Assembly (NCBI GenBank): GCA_037355855.1
Contig: CM074759.1
Location: 4,030,001-4,094,000, forward strand
Origin: Pseudo-nitzschia pungens
Lineage: Eukaryota > Bacillariophyta > Bacillariophyceae > Bacillariales > Bacillariaceae
Length of the DNA stretch: 64,000 nt
Direction: 5' to 3'
Positions 1 through 10,986 of this stretch are shown piece after piece (within the stretch, counting starts at the first letter, position 1; every line of letters starts with the position of its first letter). The translations under genes were made by a program, and so were the position numbers. The notes below the pieces were generated by a model. It searched no databases. It saw nothing but the letters and a program-made list of their open reading frames with translations, and was not told where the DNA came from.

Positions 1-1
1 T

Positions 2-3000
2 TGGGTCTCTGAGAATGTTGATGTTCTCAGGGCTGGGTATTGTCCCTTTGGAGGTGCCCATGGTATGGAATCTGACCATCGCATGCTCTGGATTGAGGTT
101 TGTAATTGCAGCCTCATGGGCAAATATTTGCCACCTCCTGTGAGATTCTCTCTTTCCAAACTCCAGTCCTCCCATCCTCATCTGCGACAACGGTATTTCA
201 AGCGAGTGAGGCACTGCTTTCTCAAGGCTGGAGTGTTTTCTCTCCAAGCTAAGCTGGAGCACCTCCTGGCTCAGTTTCAGTCTGGGGATATTTCTGTGCG
301 CACTGATCTCATCACCACATATGAAGTACTCCATGAAACCTCTACCTCTCTCAGGCTCTCTGTTGAACAAAACCTCTGCCACACTAGAGCTGGTTTGGTT
401 CCATGGTCACCAAAGCTGCAAGTCTATCGTGATACCATTGACTTTTGGCGGCGTGTTGTTAAGTTGAGACAGGGTGTGTCCACCAGTCATACTGTTTTGA
501 AAAGGTTGGCCTGCAAGCTTTCTCTCTACAAAGGAGAACACAGTGACCTTTCCAGTGCTCTCCTCCATCTGAAACAAGCTTACAAGCAATACCGGGCAGT
601 GAAGAAATTGGCCCCCTCATGGAGAGACTCCTTCAATCAAGGCCTGGTGGATGCACTTCTTGCTGAAGGCAAGCCTCACAACCAGCATGCTTCTCAGATT
701 CGTGCCAGGATGCGTAGGGAACGTCTTCAACGAGAGCTTGGTCTCGCTGCTCGGTCTATTCGGGGACGTGTCAACAAGTCAGCAGTCTTGCGCGCTATTG
801 CAGTTGGCCATGATGGTGTTGAACAGGTCTTGGAGTCCCAGTCTACTATGGTACCAGCTATGGCTGCATCCAATGTCCGGCGTCAACAGCAGTGTCTTGG
901 CACTCCTTCCATGACTCCCTCCTTCATTCAAGACTTTGGCTACCTAGGCACTGCCCATGCTGCTTCCCAAGTCCTTGATGGCACATACATCCCTCCTCCT
1001 GCCACTGACAAATACCTTTCTGAATTTCTTGCCTGTCTCAAAGTCCCTGACTCTATTCTGAGTTTGCCCCCCTTTGACTATTCAGTGTGTCCAGCTGACA
1101 ATGCTGCTGCCTGGAACCGTCAGAGGGAACGCACAGCAAGTGAACCTTCTTGTTTGAGTTTTGCCCACCACAAGGCTTTTGCCCTTGATCCCCAGTTGAA
1201 CAAGTTTGACACTCTCCTGAGATCCGTCCCATTGATTGTTGGCTTCTCTCCTTCTGCTTGGCAGGTCATCACTGATGTTGAGATCTTCAAGAAACCTGGT
1301 GAATATAGAGTGGATAAGATGAGGCTTATTCAGCTGATGTCTCCTGAGTTCCAAATCAACAACAAGATGATTGGCAGACGAATTCTTGCCCATGCTGAAC
1401 GTGCCAATGCCGTGGCTGTTGATCAACATGGAAGCAGGAAACACCACAAGGCCATCAACACCTGCCTGAACAAGAAGCTCATCTGTGATGTGTTGAGGCA
1501 GAAGCGCAGATCTGGTGCTGTTGCTATGAATGATGCTAAGGGCTGCTATGATAGGATCTCTCATCCCATTGCAGGTCTCACTCTCCAGAGCTTTGGGGTT
1601 CCTGCACATGTGTGTGAGGTTCTTTTGTCTACTTTGCAACTTGCCAAGCACCACATCAAAACTGGTTTTGGTCGGTCCGGTCCTGTGTATGGTGATGAAC
1701 CTGTTCCTCTCAGTGGTTGTGGCCAAGGCAATGGTATTGGTCCAACTCTTTGGGCTTTGGTGTCAACAATTGTCTTCCGAATGATGCAACAGGCTGGGCA
1801 TGGTGTCCATCTTCTCACTTCATTGTCACTGCAACTGGTTTCTCTTGTGGGTTTTGCCTTTGTGGATGACACAGATTTGTTTTGTGCTGGCTCTGATCCC
1901 TCCATATCTGGTGAGGAATTGGCTGTTGACTTTCAGGCAGCTCTTGACCGATGGGCTGGTGGGATTATTGCCACTGGTGGTGCTATTGAACCTGCCAAAT
2001 CCTTCTGTTATTTGATTGATTTCAAATGGAATGGATCCGGTTGGGATTATCGCTCCATTGCTGACATGCCTGGTGACTTCTCAGTTGCTGACAAGAATGG
2101 CAATCGCGCTACCCTGGATCGTTTTGAAGTTGATCATGCTGACAAGACCCTTGGGGTTTTTATCTCCATGGATGGCAATGAGGAAGCACAGATTGCTCAC
2201 TTGAAGTCACAGTCTCAGTCTTTTGGCTCTCAACTCAGGGCTTCCAAGTGTGAGAAGCGCGCATCCCTCTACACCTTCAAGTATTCTTTCATGAAGTCTG
2301 TTGAATACCCCATGCCTGTCACGCAACTTGATGAGGCCACTTGGACTAAGATAATTCACCCAGCTCTTGTTCCTGTGCTGAATAAAGCAGGGATGTCACG
2401 GACATTTCCCAGACATGTGTTCTATGGTCCTTCCCTCTATCAAGGCTTTGGATTCATCCATCCATACCTCCTCCAAGAGTTCAGTCATATTGCCACCCTC
2501 TTTCAGGAATCTGTCAGGTCCTCACAAACTGGTAGGATTCTCAGGCTAACTGCTGAGTCTCTACGGCTCGAACTTGGCATTCCTCTCCATCTTGGTGTCA
2601 CCCCATATCATCCTTTTGCTTCCTACGTCACTCCTTGCTGGTACAAACATGTGTGGAAGTTTTTCTCTGTTCACCCTGTGAGCTTGTTTGAAGACTTCCC
2701 AGATCTTCCTCTGTTACGTTCCAATGACTGTTATCTCATGCAAGCCTTTGTCAACTCTGGCTTCCGAGGTGCTGACTTGTCCCTCTTGAATCACATGCGC
2801 ATGTCCCTCAAGGCTATTTCCCTTGCTGACATTTGTACTCCAGATGGAAAAAGACTCTCTCCCATGGCTTTCCAGCTGACCTCCTCCAATCACTTGAGGG
2901 ATCATCTTGACTGGCCGAGATGTCCTCCATCTTGGCCTCCAGCAGCAAAGCGCTTATGGACTAAGGCTCTTCAGACATGTTTTCTTCCCCCCTGCCCACC

Positions 3001-4930
3001 CCCTGCAGCCAGGGCACTGGCTCCTTCTTTCCATCTTGGGCATTGGCTCTCTGCCCAGACAGCTTCTCTCTGGCCTTGGTTTTTGTCTCCATCCACCAAC
3101 AGAATATTCTTCAAAACTTCTACTGGCTGGATTGTGAGCACCTCCCAGGGCAGGGGTAGATACAGGGTCACTTCTGAACTCATTTCTGACAAACCAGCCT
3201 GTGCTGATGTGCTTGTCTGCCCTGTTATTTGTGGACAAGTTGTACGCGTTGTTGGGTCCTCTGCTTTTGTTTCTGAACCTCCTGACATGGATCCTCTGGA
3301 GTACAATCCATTTGATTCTCTTCCAGACTCCCCAGTAGATGCCTTTGATGCACTCTGTGCGTCTCCAAGAGTACTTCTCCACAAATATTCCCTACCACAG
3401 GCTGGCTGTCAGCACCTTGTTGATGCTATTGAGAGTGGTACTGCCAGTGCTGTATGTGATGGTTCATTTGATCCGGACCTTCTCAGAGGAACTTCTGCTT
3501 TCATTTTGTCACCCAATACCTCCACCAAGACTGCTTCATTGTTCCTCACTGGCTGTAATTTTGTCAGTGGATCCCCTGAGGATCAGTCATCCTACAGGAG
3601 TGAACTGGCGGGTATCATTGGAGTTCTCACCTGTTGCACTGCTCTGGTGAATCTTTTTGATATTGCTTCTGGCTCTATCACTATTGCTCTGGATGGTGAC
3701 ACAGCTCTCAAACAGGCTCAGGGATCTTGGCCTTTGGTTATTTCCCAGAAGTCTTTTGATTATGTTTATGTCATCAGAAACATGATTTCTGCCCTGCCAA
3801 TCTCTGTGCACTTTCAGTGGGTTCAGGGACATCAAGCTGGAATCTTTCTTGATTGGTGGGCCCTTCGCAATCATCAGGTTGACAGCATGGCAAAGGCCTT
3901 TCTCTCTGTTCATAGAGCTTCTGCCCGTCACTATCCCAGACTTGTGTTTGAGGCTTGGGCATTTTCTCTCAATGGATGCAAGTGTTCAAGGTTTGATCAG
4001 ATTGCTCTGCATGTTGCCATTTCTGGTCCTCCTCTTCTTAAATACTGGCAGACCCACCATGATATTCCCATTCCACAACCTGTTTTGAGTTCCATCCATT
4101 GGTGTGCCCATCTGTCTGCCTTCAAGCGATTACCTCCTGGCATGCAAAGGTGGTTTGTCAAGTTTGCTTCTGGATGCATTGGTGTTGGCAACCAACTCCT
4201 TCACTACCAGTATCAGGATCACTCCAGGTGCCCATTGTGTGATGCAGACAACGAGAAGGTTTCTCATGTGATCTCCTGCAAGGACACTGGGGCTGTCACG
4301 CATAGTGTGTCAGCTTTCAAGGGACCACTGCAGAAGAGGCTTGAAGTTGAACAAACTGATCCATCATTGGTTGTTGCCATTGTGGATCTTCTCACCAGAG
4401 TTCGGAAGGGCCAGAGAATTTATCCATCATCTTACTCATTTGCAATAGCTTCTGCTGTCAGAGCACAGAGGACTATTGGTTGGCACAACTGGCTTCTTGG
4501 TAGGTGGTCTCCTCGCTGGTACCAAATTCAGGCTGACTACTACTCCCACATTGGAAGCAAGCGCTCTCCCAAACGTTGGGCTACAGCTATCATCCATCAG
4601 TTCTTTCTTACCTCCTGGGATCTTTGGACTTATAGGAATGAACGACTCCATGGTCCTGGGGGTACCCTGGATGCTGAACAACACCAATCTCTTGATGCTT
4701 CCATCACCTCTGAATTGGCCATTGGTGCAGCTGGTGCACTCCCCCAGTCACACTCCCTGTTACAAACCCCTTTCCACGTCCTACAAGGTTACACCCTGAC
4801 TGCCAAGCGGCAGTGGCTTGCAACCATCCACCTTGCAAGGAAGCAATATGCAGCGCCTGTCACACCAGTGCAGCCATACCAACAAGAGGCTGCTCTTCTC
4901 AGAGCCTGGCTTACTGGACCTCAGGGTTGA
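2..4930 (+). CDS. LINE ORF2 (APE endonuclease C-terminus, reverse transcriptase, RNase H), partial
   Basis: Pol-like protein of a non-LTR retrotransposon. It would nick the target and copy the element RNA there. The frame is open from base 2, so the Met at 65 is internal: the same codons in copy C lie mid-protein. Visible in order: the endonuclease end with the SDHR motif; RT block A in a NDAKGCYDR context; RT block with GCGQGNGIGP; the catalytic FVDD box; a long linker; RNase H with CDGSFDPD, YRSELAGI, LDGDTALK and VQGHQ; and a Cys/His cluster CPLCDADNEKVSHVISC that may bind nucleic acid. It ends at a TGA at the same place as copy C, with a few dozen residue differences and no stop codons. 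The clade (I/Tad/Ingi-like with RNase H) is inference. Confidence 0.92.
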   Translation, partial: WVSENVDVLRAGYCPFGGAHGMESDHRMLWIEVCNCSLMGKYLPPPVRFSLSKLQSSHPHLRQRYFKRVRHCFLKAGVFSLQAKLEHLLAQFQSGDISVRTDLITTYEVLHETSTSLRLSVEQNLCHTRAGLVPWSPKLQVYRDTIDFWRRVVKLRQGVSTSHTVLKRLACKLSLYKGEHSDLSSALLHLKQAYKQYRAVKKLAPSWRDSFNQGLVDALLAEGKPHNQHASQIRARMRRERLQRELGLAARSIRGRVNKSAVLRAIAVGHDGVEQVLESQSTMVPAMAASNVRRQQQCLGTPSMTPSFIQDFGYLGTAHAASQVLDGTYIPPPATDKYLSEFLACLKVPDSILSLPPFDYSVCPADNAAAWNRQRERTASEPSCLSFAHHKAFALDPQLNKFDTLLRSVPLIVGFSPSAWQVITDVEIFKKPGEYRVDKMRLIQLMSPEFQINNKMIGRRILAHAERANAVAVDQHGSRKHHKAINTCLNKKLICDVLRQKRRSGAVAMNDAKGCYDRISHPIAGLTLQSFGVPAHVCEVLLSTLQLAKHHIKTGFGRSGPVYGDEPVPLSGCGQGNGIGPTLWALVSTIVFRMMQQAGHGVHLLTSLSLQLVSLVGFAFVDDTDLFCAGSDPSISGEELAVDFQAALDRWAGGIIATGGAIEPAKSFCYLIDFKWNGSGWDYRSIADMPGDFSVADKNGNRATLDRFEVDHADKTLGVFISMDGNEEAQIAHLKSQSQSFGSQLRASKCEKRASLYTFKYSFMKSVEYPMPVTQLDEATWTKIIHPALVPVLNKAGMSRTFPRHVFYGPSLYQGFGFIHPYLLQEFSHIATLFQESVRSSQTGRILRLTAESLRLELGIPLHLGVTPYHPFASYVTPCWYKHVWKFFSVHPVSLFEDFPDLPLLRSNDCYLMQAFVNSGFRGADLSLLNHMRMSLKAISLADICTPDGKRLSPMAFQLTSSNHLRDHLDWPRCPPSWPPAAKRLWTKALQTCFLPPCPPPAARALAPSFHLGHWLSAQTASLWPWFLSPSTNRIFFKTSTGWIVSTSQGRGRYRVTSELISDKPACADVLVCPVICGQVVRVVGSSAFVSEPPDMDPLEYNPFDSLPDSPVDAFDALCASPRVLLHKYSLPQAGCQHLVDAIESGTASAVCDGSFDPDLLRGTSAFILSPNTSTKTASLFLTGCNFVSGSPEDQSSYRSELAGIIGVLTCCTALVNLFDIASGSITIALDGDTALKQAQGSWPLVISQKSFDYVYVIRNMISALPISVHFQWVQGHQAGIFLDWWALRNHQVDSMAKAFLSVHRASARHYPRLVFEAWAFSLNGCKCSRFDQIALHVAISGPPLLKYWQTHHDIPIPQPVLSSIHWCAHLSAFKRLPPGMQRWFVKFASGCIGVGNQLLHYQYQDHSRCPLCDADNEKVSHVISCKDTGAVTHSVSAFKGPLQKRLEVEQTDPSLVVAIVDLLTRVRKGQRIYPSSYSFAIASAVRAQRTIGWHNWLLGRWSPRWYQIQADYYSHIGSKRSPKRWATAIIHQFFLTSWDLWTYRNERLHGPGGTLDAEQHQSLDASITSELAIGAAGALPQSHSLLQTPFHVLQGYTLTAKRQWLATIHLARKQYAAPVTPVQPYQQEAALLRAWLTGPQG

Positions 4931-5155
4931 TTACACTTTGTACCTTGGTTTTGTCTTCTGATCCTGCTTCTTATCCTGTCCCATCCCTTTTGATACTGGA
5001 TCTTATCCCAATATCTTCATTCCCATTTCACTTTCTCTCAAGTCCCTATTTTGTGGGACTTGTTTGTCTTTTTCCCTGCTTGATGTTCAAGGTTTGTTTG
5101 AAAATTTGTCGTTCTGCCACTTGGGGTCCTGACTCTATGATGGAGGCGACGTTAA

Positions 5156-5196
5156 AGTCTGGTTACAGACTGAGTAATTTAGTTTCACCTTTGGTG
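5156..5196 (+). promoter_or_regulatory. Paired 3'-end hairpins of the LINE family
   Basis: Two adjacent hairpins sit just before the (TAT)n tail. The first is AGTCTG-GTTA-CAGACT (5156-5171), a perfect 6-bp stem with a 4-base loop. The second is CACC-TTT-GGTG (5186-5196). The same pair occurs in copies A, B and C, with changes mainly in the loops. By analogy with LINEs whose RT recognises a 3' stem-loop, these may be the RT binding site; that role is inference. Confidence 0.6.
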
Positions 5197-5485
5197 ATTA
5201 AAGTTATTTAAATACGTATATTATTATTATTATACAATAGAGCTGTCTGAAGCATTCTGGTTGAAATCGATAAAGAGGGGAGGGAAATATTAATTTTTGC
5301 AGTAGTTTGAGCAGTTTTTCCTTCTGGATTTTCAAGGGCACTGTGGTCAGTGTACAGTCTGATTCTCAAAAACGAGCGCTTGGATTGGTCTGCAAATTGG
5401 AGGGCTTGTCCTTCTTGATATAATAGAGCTGGAACATAATGGAAAAAATGCTTCGTTTTTGGGAAAATTTCCATATTTACGCGCA

Positions 5486-8400
5486 TTGTATGTAAAGATT
5501 TCGCTCATCAGCAAAACAGGGAGAGCAGTAACAACAGCATAGCTTGAGGCACTGGTAAAGGATAAGGTAGCAAAGCAATCATACAGATGCCATTGCATAC
5601 ACTAGGAGTACACTAGTTACCACTCTAGAGGTACATTAGAGATGTCAAGTATCAGTGCCGGGCATGATGTGTTCTTTTAGAGGTTTAAACTGAGAGTATT
5701 CCAAAGAGTGAGAGCTCGGATGGAGCTCCGAATAAGTGTATCGCTGATTCGTATGTCGGTAAAGGGTCAGGGTACGTAGGTCCAGTACTTAATTCAACGT
5801 GCTGACCATACCTTTTACTGACACCTGTCTTTGAATCGACGCGCTCGCTAACTCGCTCGCTAACTCGCTCGCTCGTGAACTGCAGGGGCCGGGTATCTGG
5901 TTATAGTACAAGTCGTACACAATGACCATACCCCGACGGTTAGTATAATATCGAGGTGAAATATCTTCATAGTCCCCGTGATTCATGCCAGTACTCAACA
6001 TCGTACATAGCTCCTTGTAGAACCACAGTAATACAAGATACCAATCCAAATAAGCACTTGCGTCGTGTCCGTGTCCCCGGAATAAAGATCTCCGGATCAG
6101 ACCAATGGTCACAATCAAATAAATAGACTTGGTAGTACTTGCATGGATCATAGATTAGATCACCTTGTATCCGCGTTGCTTGTCAGAGAGCAAACTGCAT
6201 CAAATATTGCAGCTTCCAATATCTTGTTTCTTCGAACGTACAACAGAGGCCCGGCTAATAGTAAAAAAAATGGGGGGTTTGTGGACATCGTTCCAGCACT
6301 TAGGACCTTTTGCCCTCCATGCTTCCAAAGACTGTCCGGCTGTTAGGGCCTTTTGCCCCACACACCAAATCTTATCCTGGCACATTCCAAGACCATTAGC
6401 CTATTATAAATCATTCGTCGTTTCAGTTGCTGTCTTCATACAGCTCAATCGTCGTGGTTGCATGGCTCAGCTGAGAGGTCGTTTCAGCTGTCCATCCGTT
6501 GTTCGTACAGCTTGTGTCATCCTGTTCCGGGCGCAATCATGATAATCATAAGCAAGCTGTCCCCGAAACAGCATTCAATCGATCGTAGCAATTTGTAGCA
6601 AGGTTCAAAGTACATGAGGCACTACTCGTATCACTTCAATGCTGCGTTCGTTCAATCTGTTGTCATCAATCCAAATCGCGCTGCCCGTCCCGTAATCTTG
6701 TCTTTCAAACAGCAGCTCCTGATTCGTAGATTGTATAGATTCAAAATGCGTTGCTCCTGCAACTCGTTCATTCATTCGTTCGTTCATTTGATCACAATTG
6801 ATCATGTCGTGAGCAAACGGTCGTCCCTGAAACAGCACTATTTAAACAACAGTCTGCATGGGATCGCTTGTCGCTTGTCATTGGTTATTGTAGATCCAAG
6901 ATGAAACGCTGCTCATTGTAGGTCCAAAACGCGCTGCTCCTGCAACTTGTTCATAAGTTCGATCATGGGCAAGCTGTCCCCGGAACAGTATGACTGCTCC
7001 TTCTGTTCAGTCGGTCTTTGCAGGAACACTTGTCCGATTTCAATTGTAGATCCAAAACGTACTGCTCTTGCAACTCGTTCATTCATTCGGTCGATCATGA
7101 GCAAGCTGTCCCCTGAACAGCACTATTCCAATCAATAGTCTGCATGGGATTAGTCTGCATGGGATTAGTCTGCATGGGATTGCTTGTCACTTCTCGTTGT
7201 TAATCGTCTAACGTGTTTGGCGCTAATCCGAATCATGCTGCTCCTGTAATACTGTCTTTGGAACAGCAGCTTCTGATTTGTAGTAGATCGTATAGATTCG
7301 AATCATGCTGCTCCTGTAACGGGACGACCGGTTCATTTGGTGGTTGTTGGCTTGATTCGTAGATCGTATAGTCAAACCACTCTGCTCATGTAACGGGACG
7401 ACCGGTTCATTCGGTGGTTGTCCCCGGAACAGTAGTTCTGTATTCATAGTATCGAACGTAACAAGTTCGATGCCACAGTTTAAATACTGGGCTCAGTCCC
7501 CGATCGATCCGTTCAATCAATTGTAATGATTAGCATCATCCGTAGAGTAACTCGTGGCAATCAGCATCAGCGTCATCCGTAGTGTAACTAACTGACAATC
7601 AGCGCCAGCGTCATCCAGAGGGTAACTCGTGTCAATCAATCGGTCGTAGCAATTAGCGTCATCCAGAGCGTAACTGAAATACATTCGATCAGTCGTGGCA
7701 ATCAGCGTTCGTACGAGGCATACATCATGTGATAGCATTGCTGCCTTGTCCCGTATCAACTTTGATGCTGTTGCTGTTTGTAATCTGTTGTTCCGCGCAA
7801 CACTGTTGCGTTTCCATTGTTTCAGGCTGCTGGCGTTCGGCCTGTAACAGGAATAACATGTCCCCGTTAGCGCTACTTTGCCATAACTTCGAGGATCAAT
7901 ACTGCTTGTCTATGCACAACACCGAAATCCTTCATGCTTCACGCAACTCCGTTGCGCTTCTTTTGCTTCAGCATAACAGGGACTACGTGTCCCCGTAAAC
8001 AGAGCACCATTGCGCTTCCTCGCAACGCTTGATTTGCTATCCTGCTTCACGCAACTCCGTTGCGCTTCCTATTGGTCACTTGTGACAAGGACTACACGTC
8101 CCTGTAACTAAAGCACTACTGCTTCCTTGCAGCGCAGCACTGTATCGTCTCGTTGTAGCTTCGGACATGCGGGTTCAATTCTTGCAAGGCTCGTAATAAC
8201 ATCAGCTTTGTCCCCGCGAGGCTTCAATGAATCGCCTCGTGATTGTTCCATTTGTAACACGGGACAGCGTTCACTCGTAGCAGGGGCGCTACCCGCCCAG
8301 CACAGATCTGGAATACGACGTTTGATCGCTTTGCCTAGGTACACTGCTGCTGGTGTTCCACCTGTAACAGGGACAGCAAGTCCCCGTGATGAGAGCAGCA

Positions 8401-10525
8401 TTGCGCTTCCACACAAGGCGTGCTTATCTTTCTTTTGTCATGGCGGCAGTAAGCCACAGCTCCGTATCTGCCGACTTTATTCTTGCAAGGCTCGTAGTAA
8501 CATCGACTTTGTCCACGCGAGTCTTCAACGAATCGGCTTAGAGTGTATATGCGCAACTCCGTTGCGCTGCCATTGTTCCAGCCTACTAACGTGCAACCCA
8601 TAACAGGGACAGTATGTCCCCGTAAGCGAAGCACTGCATCATATCAGGTAGCTCAAGTACTAGCCACATTTGTAGCGTTCGGTGCTAGGCCACACAGTTC
8701 CTCTGCGTGCCAGGCATACAGCCACATTCATAGCGTTTGATTCTAGGCTACACAGTTCCGTTGCGGTTCCATTCGTAACATTCAGCATGTAACTGGAACA
8801 GCATGTCCCCGTAACGTACTAGCATTCATCATGAAGACAGATACTCCAATCTGTCCCCGCTTCTGAGAAGCGGTGAATACTTGTCTGGACGTTGCTCGTA
8901 GTCCCCGAGCGCGTATTCAATTGCTTCCTGCAATCCTCATGTGCTCACGCGCTATCCACTGCCTACTGACTCTTCAGCAATGGTTTGATCGCTCTCAGCA
9001 ATCCAACGTGTGGGTGTAGCGGGCTTCGAGCTATGGTTCGGTTGCTTCCTGCAACCCGGCGTGTTTGTGTGACGCCATGCTAATTTGAGTTCCATACACA
9101 CAGGATCAATTCTATATCACGCAACTCCGTTGCACTTCTTCTCATTGGTTCAACATACGGGCGTTCCACCTGTAACAAGGACTACACGTCCCTGTAGCCG
9201 GAGCGCTTGTGTTAGTCTAAGCGTCCTCGTAACTGGAATAGTGTCACGCCTGCTCGTAACATCCAGGCCCGATTCTTGCAAGGCTCGGACTCAGATAATA
9301 TCGTGTCTTTGTCCCGCGAGTCTTGATTGAATGAATTGCCCAAGAGCTAAATTCCCGTACGCTGCTGTGATGCACTTTAGCACGCCACTTCTTTCTTGTT
9401 GGTTGCATGCTGTTGCCAGACAGTTACCACAACGCGCCGCATCGCATTACATTAGATAGCTCCAGCAGTACCAGCCGCATTCGTAGCCTGTTATGTCATG
9501 CCAGGCCACACAGTTCTTCTCCGTGCCATTCGTAATTACAGAGACGACATGTCCCCGTAACTGAAGCATCATTACTTGCAATATTGTGCGCAATGTTGTT
9601 ACACTCGTAACAGCAGAGACGACAAGTCCCGGTAACGGAAGCATCAGCTCGTCTCCTTGTTGACACAGGCTCAGCGCCTTGTCATCTGTTGCTAGGGTTC
9701 CCTGCTGCCATAACAGGCCGAGTCTCCACAGGTCTCAAGTCCATAGCAGGGAACGCCATGACAGGCGGAGTCCCCACAGGTCTCATGTCCTGCGACAGTG
9801 ACGTCGGCATTCACCATGAAGACAGGAGTATCACGCCATTCTGTCCCCGCTGTCAGAAGCGGTGAATACTTGTGACTCGTCTTGCTACTGCTTGGTCACA
9901 GTGGCAGACTCAGCTCGCTACCGGCATGCGGGATCGCGCTTCCATCGTTCAGCCTACTAGCATTCAACCTGTAACAGGGACAGCATGTCCCCGTAACTGG
10001 AGGATCGTTACTTCCTCACAGTACGTTATCGGTTTGGGCTTGCTTTACGCGACTCCGTTGCGCTGCTTCTATTATTTCAGGTCTTGTTCGTGGCTTTCTA
10101 GTCGCAGCTCCGAGGAGACTATCTACTTTGTCCCCGTAACTCGAACATTGTGACCCGTTTCCTTGTCGACACGGGCTCAGCGCCTTGTCATACGTTGCTA
10201 GGGCTCACCGGGAAGACAGGAATAGTCTAATCCGTCCCCGCTGTCAGATGCTGTGAATACACGCAACATGCTCTTAGTCTTGTGACTACTCGTACTAATT
10301 GGTCAGCAATTGCTTATCTCGTTCCACTCGTAGTAGCATGGAACATGCCTTTACAGGAGGTCTACTTGTTTCGCTTGCCACGACGCCATCCAAAGGAGCG
10401 CTTGCGTCCTTGGATCCAGCACGATGTCATACACAGGCTTGGCGTCTTTCCTTGTGCTTCCAGGATTTCGATCAGTTTAATATGGTACATGTAATCCAGC
10501 ATGTCTGGTTCAATTGCTTCCTTGT
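5486..10525. repeat. ~5-kb non-coding array of dispersed hairpin motifs
   Basis: No plausible gene is found here. The sequence is made of diverged repeats. One has the core GGGACA-n3-TGTCCC, usually flanked by GTAAC, with ten or more copies (for example near 7845, 7978, 8365, 8603, 8795, 9172, 9537, 9612, 9976). Another is GCAACTCCGTTGC, an inverted repeat with a 3-base loop (near 7943, 8050, 8552, 9120). A third pairs TTCTTGCAAGGCTCG with TTTGTCCCCGCGAG about 30 bases on (8175, 8480, 9272). The left part (6540-7450) repeats GAGCAAGCTGTCCCCGGAAC and TCTGCATGGGATTAG, the latter three times in tandem at about 7137-7182. The flanks show an imperfect short duplication, ACGCGCA (5479-5485) against ATGCGCG (10526-10532). 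The nature of this DNA is unknown. Confidence 0.7.
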
Positions 10526-10645
10526 ATGCGCGACTATTCTCAAAAATCTCAGGGTCAATAAGTATATTTTTAATCAAGCTGAGCGACCATAATTTAACGG
10601 TCATAAACTGAAATCTTGGTCCAACCAACAATTGATCTCAAAACC

Positions 10646-10857
10646 TGTCCACAATGATTTTGTCCTCAACAGCTTGTCCTCAAGAATTGTGTCCTCAACA
10701 TTTTGTCCTCAACCTCTATGATTTTAACGTTGAGGTTGAGGACAAAATGTTGAGGACATAATTGTTGAGGACATAATGGTTGAGGACAAGCTGTTGAGGA
10801 CAAAATCGTTGAGGACACGTTTTGAGGACAGTTTTGAGGACAGTTTTGAGGACAATC
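10646..10857. repeat. Palindromic array of TTGAGGACA units (Foldback 1 core)
   Basis: Units of about 15 bp with core TTGAGGACA run in one orientation on the right half and as TGTCCTCAA on the left half. They meet near 10710-10735. The RNA or single-stranded DNA would fold into a long snapback. Long inverted repeats made of tandem subrepeats are the classic layout of Foldback elements. Confidence 0.85.
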
Positions 10858-10986
10858 ATTGAGGCCACTCTACCATTAAAGCAGCTATACAAAAAAATAG
10901 CCGTTAAAAATTACATCAATTTTATCGCACAAAATGTGCTCAAATATGGAAATTTTCTCTAAAAAAGCTTTTTTCCATAATGTTCC

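Larger units (their letters stand above)
1..5235 (+). mobile_element. LINE copy D, 3' part (extends beyond left window edge)
   Basis: This stretch is nearly base-for-base the same as 50847-56066 of the full-length LINE copy C. It runs from inside the endonuclease domain through RT, RNase H, the 3'UTR and a terminal (TAT)n tract ending near 5235. The missing 5' part lies to the left of the window, so it cannot be said whether the copy is full length. The 3' end carries the same two small hairpins as the other family members (5156-5171 and 5186-5196). The reading frame is open, which suggests a young copy. Confidence 0.93.
5431..10986. mobile_element. Foldback-type element 1, split by a ~5-kb insert
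   Basis: The left end (5431-5485, starting GGAACATAATGG) and the right end (finishing CCATAATGTTCC at 10986) are inverted copies of each other: both carry the GGAAATTTTC core and a run of A/T. The part from 10526 on matches the smaller Foldback element 2 (24831-25371) almost throughout, including GAGCGACCATAATTTAACGG and the central palindrome. Element 2 has no counterpart of 5486-10525, so that stretch looks like a later insertion into the left arm. No ORF belongs to the element. Confidence 0.65.

Noticed and set aside
1082..1726. 214-codon minus-strand frame inside LINE copy D (and its counterpart at 51786-52568)
   Set aside because: It is the antisense shadow of the RT domain; it appears in both copies only because the sense strand is conserved.
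8160..8200. GGGTTCAATTCTTGC, like a tRNA T-arm
   Set aside because: No acceptor stem, anticodon arm or D-arm at the right spacing; the word is part of the local repeat and recurs without them.
7700..10270. Regular spaced repeats resembling a CRISPR array
   Set aside because: Units are diverged, spacing is irregular, the repeats are mixed in type, and the genome is eukaryotic; a CRISPR is not supported.
10646..10857. Possible rho-independent terminator or bacterial attenuator from the long palindrome
   Set aside because: The palindrome is made of 15-bp subrepeats and recurs in a mobile element with defined ends; Foldback structure explains it better.
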